NCBI GenBank assembly: GCA_037074615.1
Contig: CM073537.1
Location: forward strand, 15,271,989 to 15,335,988
Reading direction: 5' to 3'
Length of the DNA: 64,000 nucleotides
Source of the DNA: Leucaena leucocephala
Lineage: Eukaryota > Streptophyta > Magnoliopsida > Fabales > Fabaceae
Shown one piece after another: positions 11,266 to 22,835 of the stretch (position 1 is the stretch's first letter; every line of letters starts with the position of its first letter). A program made the translations under genes and the position numbers. The notes beneath the pieces are model-generated. The model was not told where the DNA came from, searched no databases, and was given only the letters and a program-made list of their open reading frames with translations.

Positions 11266-13657
11266 AGTAATTCAACTTTAGTGTCAATTCAATGAATGAA
11301 GAGCGTTTTCTCTAAACGGTTCTTCAGGAGGATGGGTTGGGAATTTGAATTAGGGACGAGGTGCTCTGTTTCGAGAAAACGGTCACTTGAAGCTGAAACT
11401 AGCCGTTGGAGGTGAGGTCCTATAAAATTAAGTCCTATAGAGAAATCCTATAAAATTATAGAGAAGTCCCGTAACATTGCAATGAATTTCCCAGGAATTA
11501 ATCTAATTATAGATAAATCCTATAAAATTATCTAACTTCAGACTGTGAAGTCTCGTGAAATAACATAATTATCCCTTTTTTCTTACCCTAATTATTATTC
11601 ATTAATATTTGAGTTATTATTTTTTCATCTACTGCCAATTATTATTTTTTTTTTTAGAGTTGTTATTTTTTCTCTTTTGAACTGTTATTTTTTCACCCAT
11701 AACTAGTTGTCATTCTTATCCCCAAGAGTTGCCATTTTTTCTCTTTTCAGTTGTTATTTTTTACCTACTAATTTAGAAACAAATACCCCACTTATTATGT
11801 CTTCATCTATTAGTTGTTATTTTTTACCCACTTACTTATTTTTTATCCCCTATTAAATACTTATAAAATATTTCCCATGCTCATTAAATACTATAAAAAT
11901 TTTTTTGGATATAAAAATACACATAAAATTTTTAAAAGGGTATAAAAATATCACAGTCGTTCAAATAACTTCACATTAGCCCTGAGCAACGGGCGGGGTG
12001 GGCTGGCCCGATGGCCAGCCCGTGCCCCGCCCGTTTATTTTTTTACGGGCACGGGCTAGCCCATGCCCGTGCCCTAGCCCGTTTAAGCCCGTATTAAACG
12101 GGCTGGGCTGAACCCGTTTGGGCTGAACGGGCATGGGCAGCCCGTTTGTCAAAGAAAAAAAATATTTTAAACCTATTTAAATTTCTAATAACAATCAATA
12201 CTCACAAATAAAATAGTGTACATCAATAATAAAATAATAATAATATACACATGATATGATTATTCATCCTAAAATCACAACCTTACAAAATATTCATTCA
12301 AATATTCTAAATTTAACATTATTAGTTTAAAAATTTTACAAACCTATAAAATTTCAACCCAACAAAACTCCATCTTCTATAAAAATAGTGAATAAATATT
12401 ATAATCTTTGCAATTTAAAATTTAACAACTTTAACAAAATAGTAAATATTATAATTTATTTAGTAAAAAAATTATTAAAAAAATATATATACATAAACGG
12501 GCGGGCACGGGCAGCCCAATGGTGTGCCCGTAGCCCGCCCATTTAAAACATATAGCCCGCCCATTTAAGCCCGCCCGTTACGGGCTTAATTTGGGCGGGT
12601 CCAAACCGGGCAAATATAAGCCGGGCCCGGGCGGGTACACCGGGCACAGGTATTTTGCTCAGCCCTACTTCACATATGTTACTTTTACGCCGAAAGAAAC
12701 TTAATAGCCAACACTACTCTAACTTAATGGCAGGGATTTTTTTACACTATTTTAAAAATTTTATGTGTACTTTTATACTTAACAAATTTTATGATATTTA
12801 ATGCATATGAAACAATACATCATACGTAAGTTTATACCTTAACCTTTTAAAATAAAAAATATTAACTTATTCAAAATTTAATTAAAAAATATATAAATAT
12901 ATAGAAGTATATACAAATAACTCTAACATTTAAAACTTAATACAAACCACTTTAAATGTTTAAGTCTGTATTCCAACCATTAATTATATACCTCTCTAAA
13001 TATTTTTATAATGTTAAGGTGTGTTCAACATCTTAAAATAATTTTAATAATATAATTGATACTTTAAACTATTTAAGAGATAATTAGTATTTTAAATAAA
13101 TTTTTAAATATAATTAGTATCCTCCATTAACTTTGGTTAGAATTTCCATCCAAGTATATCACATGAGCTTCTCTCTTTTTCCCATGTCATTCTTTAAATA
13201 TTTTTACATACTAGTTGCGAAAATAATTTTTTTAAAAAACAAAAAATAGAAGAGGGATCTGGGGGGAATGTCGAAGAGTTAGGGTTCACACAGATTGAAA
13301 CTGAAGCTGCAGCGAAGAGAGAGAGAGAAGGCTTCGAAGGAGGTATGTGCTGTAATTGCTCCATAGAAGACTACAGAGGTGCGTGATGAAATTGCTCCTT
13401 TGAAGACGACTGAGGTGAACCTGTGCCTACTAGCGATGACGAACTCGTGCATTCGACCTTCTTCTGCTATGAGTTAGAGTCTTTGATGGCGCGATCAACC
13501 TTATAATCGACGGCCACAAGCAAAAGAAGAGTCGCCTTAAGGGTTATGGAGTTCGGTGCAACAATATTGCCATCATCTGAAATTTGACAAAGAAGAGGAA
13601 ATTGCCGCCGGAGATGACAACAATACGATAGGAAATTTGTTGGGTTATAGTGCATTT
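10677..13657. repeat. Segmental duplication, copy B (direct)
   Basis: This copy is collinear with 799-6626. It is interrupted only by the hAT-type element at 11977-12667. It keeps the empty sites of both copy-A insertions: CCAAGTATATCACATGAGC near 13151 for the LTR, and one TCGAAGAGTTA near 13273 for the palindrome. Its left boundary lies inside exon 2 of the pseudogene, which continues unbroken to the left here but not in copy A. Confidence 0.88.
11977..12667. mobile_element. Non-autonomous hAT-type element (691 bp)
   Basis: Terminal inverted repeats are TAGCCCTGAGCAA on the left and, reverse-complemented, TAGGGCTGAGCAA on the right. They are flanked by an exact 8-bp target duplication CTTCACAT (11969-11976, 12668-12675). 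Copy A has the unoccupied single CTTCACAT at about 2133-2140. Both subterminal regions are unusually GC-rich and full of CCCGCCC / GGGCGGG phrases, while the core is almost pure AT. No transposase frame is present. An 8-bp duplication and short inverted repeats place it in the hAT superfamily. Confidence 0.9.
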
Positions 13658-15528
13658 AAGGGAGAACAATTTTTGCCTTCAAGGTTCCAATTCCATCCAC
13701 CTAAATCTCTATTTTCATCCAGTCTTTCAATGATTTGATTATAGATTATAGTTTTTTTCTTTTACAATTATATTTTTTTGGAGCAGAGATTTTGGTTTGA
13801 TTTTGAGCAGACGATTTGTTGATTTCAGCTGGACAAATCTCTTATTCTTCTTTGCAAATTATTTTGCTTATGAAAATGTTGAGAATATTTAAGTTTTCTT
13901 TATCAGTCTTCAATGTATGCATATAAATTTTCATTCTATTACACTCCTTCAAAATTCACTTCCACATCCCTCTTTCCTGTTCTTTTTTGCAGTCTGTTCT
14001 AACAGAAATTGTTATTAGTGGATGCTAATTGCGTAAAACTTTATTGTGTGCAATTAGTTTAGGGTGCCAACCACTAAATTTACTTGCACCACTAAAGCTA
14101 CTTCAGGCGCTCCTTAACCCTATTTTTTATATAGATATAACCTCCACAAATTTATATATGATATAAAGTTCAATGCACATTAATGTTTGTTAGGTAATGT
14201 ATTTATTTGAGCTTAATCACGCAAAAAAAAATTACGCGTATAAATATCGGGATTGAAAAAAAATATTAACTTGAAATATTGCATTTTATAATATAACGAA
14301 AAGACAAAACCACAAACATCCAAATTATATCATATCAAAATATGTTGTGAAGAACTAATAGCAGTTAGATATAGAAGAAAGAGATTAATCCTTTATAATA
14401 TAGGGAACCAAAGTTTAAATTATTATTTAGAGAGATATTTATATTTAATATCTAATAATGTCTTAAATAGGATTAATTTTAATAGGAGGATATCTATATT
14501 TAATAAAAAAATTATACTATTATGTGGAAATGAAAACTAAAGCTTGAAAGGATAGAAATTAAGAGCAGTGGCAGAACAGAGGAAGTTAGCAGTTTCTGAC
14601 AAGAGGAAGTGGAAGAGGAGGATTGGGATTGAGTACGGGTGGCGATTACAAGAGGTGGAAGGTCGATGGGGCTGCAGTAGTTGTTACTGCTGTAATAATG
14701 GCAGTGGAATTGATGTTTCAGAGGAATCAGCGGTGGAGCTGTTGCTACAAGGAAACCCTCAAGTGAAAGCACATCTTCATCTCTCTCTCTCTTCTTCTCT
14801 CTCTTCCTTCCGTTATCGTGAACCCAAGGACATAAACAAGGCTTCTGCTGTCTTATTCTAGAACCAAAATCACAAATGGTGGAATAACAGAAAATCAATG
14901 GCTAACAAAAGAAGAAATCTACTAAGCAAAAGAGGCGGGAGAGAAAGAGGCGTGACGGTGGCAACGACACTGGGAGTTGACGCAGAGTGGCGGTGACGCA
15001 TGGTGGAATAACGAAAATTGAAAGGGGAGGCAGAGGAGGGTGCAGACGAAGGCACAAGAAGAGTGGTAGACGGAGAGAGTGATGGTGGCAGAGATTGGGG
15101 AAAATGAAGGAGAATGATGGATGAAGAAGGCCAGTAGTTCACGAGTGGCTTTGACTTAGGAAAGAAGGAAGGATATTTTTGTCTTAACAAACTTTAATCC
15201 CAGGACTGAAGATGCAATATTAAGGGGAAGGTGAGATTGCCCAATCCTACCTATATGGTATTATCCAATCTTAAAGATTACCCAATGTTACATATCAAAC
15301 AGCCCTATTTAGCATTTTCCTTATCTATTGTCAGTCCCAGGCCTTCAATATTGCTTACCAATCGTGACTTTAAGGTATAACAACATTATTCCTATCTGTA
15401 AATTTATGGGCCCATATCGGTATGATTTGTAAACTTTTAAGACAATATTGTTCCTAAAAGGAACTTCCAAATACCTATAGCTTTTCAGCAAAAAATTTTA
15501 GAGTAAAATTAGACTTTAACCTTTAAAT
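13658..15528. other. Spacer with low-complexity open frames
   Basis: No gene recognised. Opposed open frames at 14512-14898 (minus), 14568-14861 (plus) and 14870-15190 (minus) are serine/proline- or arginine-rich because of AG/CT-rich DNA. They share no motif with known families. The stretch 14880-15190 is GC-richer than its surroundings and might be an old gene or retroelement fragment, but I cannot support that. Confidence 0.45.
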
Positions 15529-15761
15529 ATATTTCCTCCATTTTAAAATATAAGTTTAAGAAATGAAATTAATACAGTAAAATATTGATGACATTATATA
15601 ATCTTGTCCTTAATTTAATGCATGAAAACATCTCCACATTACTCATAATTAAGGCATACTAAGAAAAATGTTAATAAATATTGCTCTAGACAGCTAAAAA
15701 AACATAAATTGAAACAAACATTTTCTTTTTAGGAGACTTATATAATGAAATGGAGGGAGTA
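15529..15761. mobile_element. Stowaway-like MITE
   Basis: A 233-bp segment with inverted ends: TATTTCCTCCATTTTAAAAT on the left, and on the right the reverse complement TACTCCCTCCATTTCATTAT. These match the CTCCCTCCRTTTCA ends of Stowaway/Tc1-mariner MITEs, including TA at both borders. The left end has decayed slightly. No coding capacity. Confidence 0.65.
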
Positions 15762-17410
15762 GAACATATTGACCAAACTTGCTTCTAATTAATGTGTTGA
15801 ATAATTTAAAGTTATTGGAGTAAATATGGGAATGATATGTAAAATGTTAATAAATGTTGCTTTGAACTTCTAAAAATACATATAAAATTGAATAAAATCT
15901 TTCTACCAAAAACACCTACATTTAGAAACCAAGGGAGTCTTACAAAAAGATTTAGAATGATTAGGTTTCCAATCGTAATCCAAACAAGCACTAAAGAGAG
16001 GTGACATCCCATTCCATGCATGCTAGCTCACTATCTCAACTCATTTTTTTTATTTGATTATATATATAATTTCTTTTAAAATTTAGGATATAAAAAATTA
16101 TTTATCTCAATATGTATATTTTCTAAAATTTAAATTTATATTTTTTTTTTACAAATAAATTTATTTATCACCTTAATTAATAACTTATTTGATCTCAGCT
16201 CTCCCAATTCTATTTGTGAGTATAGCTTGCTAATTTCATAAAAGACAATGAAAAAAAATTGACATTGTTATTGTTATTTGATAGAGTCTACACAATCTAC
16301 CTGCTATGAATGAAGGAAATCCTAGTGAATCTAGACGAAAAGGATAGAATATCCGACACTAACACAGTACAGTTAGTCGAAGGTGAATATACTCACTCCA
16401 CTCCAATTATTTTTTTGTTGTTGTTTTTTTTTTACCTTGTTTCAAAATTACTCCACCTCTCAAACTCGTTGGGGTATTTTGTTAGCCCAAAATATTTATT
16501 AGTCACTTTCTAGTCATTAAATGTTGTTTTTCTAAAACGTTCCTTGTCAAATAAAAGATAAGAAAGAAATTTGAAATTCACAGAGAAAAAAGTTAACCAT
16601 ATTAAGTAAGAATAAAATTAAAAAAAATGTTTCGCTATAAATTTAATTTATTCAACCAATATTATTGATTTATGTAAGATTGTAAGGTAATGGGTAATAG
16701 TGCTATTTTTTTAAAAATTCCAATACTTGTTTAGTTTTTTTCAGGTACACATTCGTTCAACTATCCACAATTATGTCGCATTCTCTCTCTAAATCACTAT
16801 CCTTCTAATTCTTTTAAAAAAAAAATCAGCATCTGTTAGTTAGACAATATTTTAATTTTCTCAACATAAAGATCACCGGATATTTGTTTAAGAGACATAT
16901 TTATCATGTGTGCCATGAATTGTTAGTTGTTAGACAATTTTTTCCTTCATTAAATGTACAAACATGCTCTTAACGATGACGTTACCATGTTCTTCCTGCC
17001 AATTGAATCCTCCCACTTTTTGGTTAAATGTATACCAACTAACCAAGTCTCCAGAAGTATATCAAATAGGCAAATTTTATCACACAAGATAATTTATTAA
17101 TGCAAGACCAAATAGAAATATTTTTCTTTACATAACCGAATGGACCAAATGCTTAAAAACTTCTTTGTCATTTCGTCACATTCAGAACTCCGTTCGAATT
17201 TAGGAAACATTCTCAACGAATGGAAGGTGCTCTGGTCTAATTTGCCAAAAAAAAGAAAAACAAGGTGCTGATCTAATTTACAAATCACCATCCATATGCC
17301 AGATATGTTAAACAAGACACCTATCAATTCATCATCACAATCCCAAAATCCTACCAACAAGAACTACAAAACTGCAGAACTTGAAAGGGATAATGATGAT
17401 GATGATAAAT
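15762..17410. other. AT-rich spacer and 3' flank of the RING gene
   Basis: No coding signal found. Phrases similar to the interior of the preceding MITE (AAAATGTTAATAAATGTTGC) recur at about 15840-15860, suggesting a second eroded copy. The part nearest 17410, with an open but motif-free minus frame at 17097-17360, is probably 3' untranslated region of the RING gene. Confidence 0.45.
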
Positions 17411-18759
17411 CTAGTGAGAGATAATAATGGAAGTTCTGCAACATGGGCAATAACTATTATTTTGTAGCCATGGCTCCAAGCAGCTGCAATGAAACCTGTG
17501 AGCACAAGGAAGATGGATCAGTCTTTCCCCAACCTGGAATGACTCCAAGCACACAGCACAATCCTCTTGATCTGAAGCCTTCCAGCTCAATTTCCTCCAA
17601 TTGAACATCATCCTTGACCGACCACTTTTCTTTGATCCGTATACCTCTATCTGTAGCTCTGCTCTTCCTTCTCTGCTTTTCTTCTTCTCTTTAACGTTTT
17701 GCCTGTTAATTAATGGCAAGTTTCATGATTAAGTACAGAAAAGAACCATATTCATATCTGGTTTGCTCATAAACTAACTTATTCATAATTATCTTTTAAT
17801 TAGTACCGATGTTAACTTTACAATATTCATCTGGGGTCTAATATGTTTGAGATTTATTGTTTGTTTTTGCTGGTTTGTTGTCTATTAAAGTATCTGTTGG
17901 CCTAGAAATAAAAAGAAAGTGATCAATCACTTGGCCCAGAAATAAGAAAAGAAAACAAATTACAAACAAGTAGCCTGGGATGAATGGATTTGGCAATCTA
18001 CCAAAACAGAAGAGGGATGGATTTTTCCTTGTCTGGAACTTTGAAAATACTTATCTTCCGACGGAATTCAAATAAACATAAGAGCTTTGAAAATTATTTA
18101 GCCTAATGCAATTTTTTATTAGTATTAGACTATCAGTTAGTTTAAACTTAGAAAAAAGAAAAAATTTGAAAGAATAGCTGTTCTAGTTGACCTGTGTTGT
18201 GTTTGTACAATTTTGCCTCACAAATTCACCTACGTCATTCTTTTCCGTTCTTAGCATCAGTAAGCTGACCTAATATAGAATATAGATCAAATTATATAAA
18301 CTTCGGGTTTTTTTCTCTCCTTCTGTATATCTGGAACTCACATCGTTTTTTTCTCCCCTGGATTCTGATTAATGAAGAAGAATTACGAAATACCTTTTGT
18401 TAGATGATTTCATTTCGGCCGATCTTAATCTCTCATTCAATCTTTCTTTGGCTTCTCCGGCTGCTCCGGCGAGCTTCTCATCTGTGCGCGCCTGGTATAA
18501 TACGCTTCTTTGCTGTTCAATTTTCAGATTTAGAATCTAATTAAGCACCAATCACAAAAGCACAACTGTAAATCAAAGCTGAGAAAAGAGAAAAAAGAGT
18601 ACGTACCTGCAGAGAAGAGGAGGAATGAAGGAATTCATGTTTGCTTGAATATAAACAGAGGGAAGATCGTCTGGTGAAATAAGGGCAATCAGCTGAAGCC
18701 CCAGTCTGATGGACGCGTCTCCTTCTAGCAGATTCGACTCCAGGAAGCATACCAGCCAT
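17411..18759 (-). CDS. RING-H2 finger E3 ubiquitin ligase (3 exons, 187 aa)
   Basis: Exons on the minus strand are 18759-18607, 18512-18394 and 17702-17411. The introns (94 and 691 bp) are GT-AG with matching phases, and 564 nt give 187 residues. The N-terminus MAGMLPGVESARRRR is the conserved start of a plant RING-H2 subfamily, so I choose this ATG although the frame stays open upstream to 19059. Exon 2 encodes a conserved helix (DEKLAGAAGEAKERLNERLR). The RING-H2 finger is at about residues 138-179: CAVC, then LPCAHRFHCSC, then CPCC, a complete C3H2C3 zinc ligand set. Such proteins transfer ubiquitin from an E2 to a substrate; neither partner can be read from the sequence. There is no transmembrane segment, so it should be cytosolic or nuclear. 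It resembles the RHY1A-related group, but I do not assign a symbol. Confidence 0.92.
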
Positions 18760-19075
18760 CGAAGACGATCGATAATTTCTCGGGAAAATGAAGATTCGTT
18801 CGATGTAAAGCAAATTGAAATAAGATGAAGACAAAAGAACAAAAATACCAAATAGGAGGTGGGAGACAAAATTGAGTGATGCTTCGATGTTTGAGATTTG
18901 GCGCAGATAGAGAGAGAGAGAGAGAGAGAAGAAACCAGAATTGCAGGTTATAGAATGAAAAGAGAGGGAGAGAGAAATGAGGGAAATTTTATAGAACAAG
19001 AGAAAATGGTTGAGAAGTTGGAGAGAAGGAGGAAGTTTCGATGAAAGTGAGTGTAGCAAGGTAGCTTCGTTTTAG
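18760..19075 (-). promoter_or_regulatory. 5' UTR and promoter-proximal region of the RING gene
   Basis: The transcript leader probably lies here. It holds a (GA)n/(CT)n microsatellite at about 18908-18929 and further CT-rich patches on the sense strand, typical of plant 5' UTRs. The in-frame open region is leader, judging by its leucine/serine-rich low-complexity translation. No TATA box was fixed with confidence. Confidence 0.45.
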
Positions 19076-19239
19076 AGAAGCCCATCATAACTGATCCTAA
19101 CAACAAACTGTTGAGAGTCGGCTATTGAGCCTTGACTGGCGTGAGCCTCTAATTGCAACCATAAAAACAAGACGTTCCTCTATGTAAGTAATTTTCACGC
19201 TTCCTACTAATAATCTTGTATTATCATTCTTGATTAAAG

Positions 19240-19745
19240 GTATGTTTGGATTAGTTTTTAGAGAATAGATTATGGAAAAAATAGATTATGGGAAGAATAA
19301 ATTTTGAGAAAAAGTGATTTTAAAAAAATAAGTGTTTAGATAATAATTATTTTCAAAATGACTTTTTGTATTGGTAAATTATTAAAAATAGTATGATTTT
19401 ATTAAAAGGATGTGAAAAGAGAGATGATAGAGAAGAGAGAGAAAAGAGGGTAGAGAAGAGAGAGGAGAGAGGTATAGAGAAGAGAGGAAAGATGAGAGAT
19501 AATAAAAAAGATAGAAGAGAGAGAGGAGATAGTGCAAGAAAAAGTAAAAGTAAAATAGTAATTGAATAATTCATAAATTTTTTTATTCTGACCAGTTTAT
19601 CTGAAACCATAGTTTTAAACCATGATTTTGTCCAAACTGAGATTTTGGACAAAAATTGCTGTTTGTTTTTAAATTTTTTCAAACCGAGGTTTAGACCAAA
19701 AATCTTTTTAAAATAATGATTTGGGGGTTTCCCAGACACACACTA
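19240..19745. mobile_element. MITE-like repeat, family with TGTTTGGAT ends (copy 1)
   Basis: About 500 bp with weak inverted ends (GGTATGTTTGGATTAG, and reversed GTGTGTGTCTGGGAAACC). The interior is a long AGAGAGGAGAGA-type purine stretch (about 19410-19530). Related copies are at 38985-40270 and 57490-58035, sharing the order TGTTTGGAT, AATAGATT.TG, GTAAATTA..AAAA.AGTATGATTT.ATTAAAA, purine tract, then an AACCATGATTTT phrase. Target duplications are not clear. Ends are approximate. The arginine/leucine-rich ORFs here are by-products. Confidence 0.65.
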
Positions 19746-19943
19746 AGTGACAAATAACTACGAATTTTAAAATTAGTTATACTATTTTTTTAGACATAAC
19801 TAAAATTATATTCAAATTAAATCAACTAAGCAAATATATCATGATGGCATATAGGCTTAAAGACATAGGTTTAAAGACATCTGGCATAACCATCCAGGCC
19901 AAGTATGGATCTAAAAGATATAATGGAATAATACATAGATAAA

Positions 19944-20061
19944 AAAATCTCTTATAAATTATAGGGTATTCCTTTATTTTATTCAATTAAGATTTTTTTA
20001 GATAAAGAAATCTCTTATAAATTATAGGGTATTCCTTTATTTTTATTCAATTAAGATTTTT
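19944..20061. repeat. Short tandem duplication (unit about 60 bp)
   Basis: The phrase AAATCTCTTATAAATTATAG followed by GGTATTCCTTTATTT occurs twice in direct succession (starting about 19946 and 20009), then AT-rich sequence continues. Confidence 0.75.
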
Positions 20062-22006
20062 TTCTTTTTTTTTTTAATTAAGAATTAAAGGGATTCCTTA
20101 TTGGAAGGGAGATAAACTACTCAAAATTTTCACATTTCATCTCTTGTATGTAATAATTGATAATTGAATAAATAATTCAAAAAATTTTAAATATGTAGTC
20201 ATAGTAGTTACTTAGAGGTATATTCTCATGATCCAAACTAATGATTGTTAGTAGCGCTAGATATCAATAGATGCCAAAAAAAAAAAAAAAAGTTATTTCA
20301 TTTAGTCTTTATTATAAAGTATCAACTAACAAGTGCTTTTGATCCTTTTTATACTTTAGTTTTAAGGAGAATTTTTTTATTCATGCCCATATTTATTAAG
20401 GATAGTGGAAGAAAGTAAAAATTAATATAATGATGAGGTTTGGTGTAATTAATAAGGATAATATTAAAAATTATTTAAATTTTAGAATAAATTGAATGTT
20501 TTTAACTACTTTTATTAGTATAAGTGAATTAGCTAAAAATGATTTATAATAAAGATAAGATAGAGTAAAGACACTAAATCACTTATAAATTTTGAGTAAT
20601 TTTAAATATTACTCTTATTAACTACACTAAATTTTATTATCATATTAATTTTTAATCTTTCTTACTTTCTATATTATATATGGGCATGTATAAAAAAATA
20701 ATGGGAAAATCCCAAAAAAATACAATTTGAATTTTAATATTTTAAATCAATTTGTTTACTATACGTTATAAGTTATTTGACTATTTTTGTAAAGTAAATA
20801 ATAACATATTTTTGTAGTAATTCTTGATTTGATATTTTTTAAAAAAAAAATTCTTAAAAATAATTAATACTCTTTGAAACTATAAGTAATTGTTTTGTAA
20901 AAATTATCAAAAACCCTTGTTAGTTACTTACTTACAATAAGGACCAATAGCAGTATTATGATTATTAAAATACAATTTATAAAAAAAGTTTAAGAATGAG
21001 AAAAATATACGTTTGTGAATTCACTAAGAAACAACAAAATCTAAACATCTCCATTCAAACCAACACTTGTTAATTTAAGTTAATGTTTTTCCATCATGAT
21101 TTATTTTTAATACTTTAATAGGTTTAAGTTAGGTGCATCCATGTTAGCCATTTCATCGTAAAATACTATTAATCATTTTAAGAGTTAAAGTATAATGTTG
21201 TCCATAAAATTTTCACGAAATAACTGTGGCTATCTAAAAAAGATTTTAAATTAATATTATTTTAAAAACAAAATCATACTAACTATTAAAAGCATACTAA
21301 CTATTAAAAAAATTAACGCTACTAGTTAATATTTTTAACAGTTAAAAATAATATTATTTTTTTAAATACTTTCGAAACAATATTTATTTAGAAAAAAAAA
21401 TTAGATACCCATAATTTGTAGATAAAAATTTTTAGAATAAAATTATAGTTTAAACCTTATTTTAAATTCCGCATTATCACGTGTTCAACTTCCTCAATAT
21501 ATAGAGCATCAAGAGGCATCCTATTCTACGATGCTGTCTCGTGATTTCGTTATCCACACCAACATAAACATAAAACTGGAGAATTGTCTAAACAAGTTGA
21601 AAAGAAAGATTCCTAAAAATCAGAATAACATGTCTTAAAGAAGATTGTGAAATATTCTTAGGAACAATTTGGTCAAAAAAAATATTATTAGAAATCAGAA
21701 TAACATGTATTTAAAAAAAAACAGAGAGAGAATTGTCCAAAATTCTAGATTAGATTGATCATATTGGTTTATTAGTTTATTGGTCGTATCAACTAATTTA
21801 AATTGAATTTTAATACCATAAAGAGTAGGAGAAAGAGGGATTAATTAAATGTACAGGAAATTTTTTTTTTCACATATATGATCATTTTATATGTCAACAT
21901 CTCTCTAATTTTAGAGATATTGTTTTAAAAGAATCATGCATATAGTATATAGGTATTATGGGCTATATAATATTTTAGAGACCCTTTTATTTCAAAGAAT
22001 TTATTT
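20062..22006. other. AT-rich intergenic DNA
   Basis: No genes, long repeats or recognisable element ends seen. Homopolymer runs and short A/T repeats only. Confidence 0.5.
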
Positions 22007-22014
22007 ATTTGAGT

Positions 22015-22827
22015 TAAGGGTGTATATAGGCAGGGTTACGCAGGGCAACCCTCCTGCCTAATACTCTACTCGAAAAAAATATGGGTTATATTTTACAGCC
22101 TGATGCCCGGCTCTACCCGATAAAAGCCCTAATTATTTTGGGTTGGGCATAGGTGGGCTGGGCATAGGCGTGCTGGGCATGCCCAAGTTGTGATATCATG
22201 CTCATGTTGTGAAAAAATATGTAATTATGAACTTCTAAAATAATATCATATTCATATGTCTTCAAGAGTTAAATAATATCCAGAATTCATTAAGAATAAA
22301 ACAACAAAAAGATAATAAATAAAGTCTTAAAATCTATTGCATATAAAAAAAAAGCCTTAAAGTATAAATAGTTTATAATTACAACTTTGCATCAATCTCC
22401 CCAATGTTGATAAAGATTAAACATCTGAAAAAAATAAAATAAATAATTATAATTTATAATGTAATCATACGATGATTAGCAAAGTTAAAAAGAAAAAAGA
22501 AAAAATTAATATAGTTATAAATATTAAAATATGTAACTTACCTATTTGACTACTCATATTTCTAAAATGACCCTATAGTCACAAGTAGCCATAATATTCT
22601 CTCTTCTAAATGTAGCATCTAGGAAAAAAAAGTAAAAAAAATAAAAGGAGTGCTCATGGGCAGTACAGGGCAGGGCAGCCCCTGTCTGGTGTCCAGTTCG
22701 AAAAAAGTATGGGATATATTTTATAACCCGATATCCAACCCTGCCCTATATTTATCAGACTGGACAGGACTATTTTATTGCGAGTTCAAGTGGATATACC
22801 GAGTTACGGATTTTATGCACACCCTTA
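22015..22827. mobile_element. Non-autonomous hAT-type element (813 bp)
   Basis: Inverted ends TAAGGGTGTATA and (reversed) TAAGGGTGTGCA are flanked by an exact 8-bp duplication ATTTGAGT (22007-22014, 22828-22835). Subterminal regions contain GGGCAGGG / GCCCGG type phrases (GGGTTGGGCATAGG, CTGGGCATAGG) around an AT-rich core. Its ends and organisation match the element at 39479-40219, so they are one family. No transposase; the 86-codon frame at 22650-22910 is incidental. Confidence 0.88.
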
Positions 22828-22835
22828 ATTTGAGT

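Noticed and set aside
14512..15190. Opposed Ser/Pro/Arg-rich frames of 97-128 codons
   Set aside because: Low-complexity DNA; no domain, splice or conservation evidence.
19353..19739. 128-codon minus frame, Leu/Ser-rich
   Set aside because: Produced by the purine tract of a MITE; the same pattern appears at 39138-39491 and 57662-57892.
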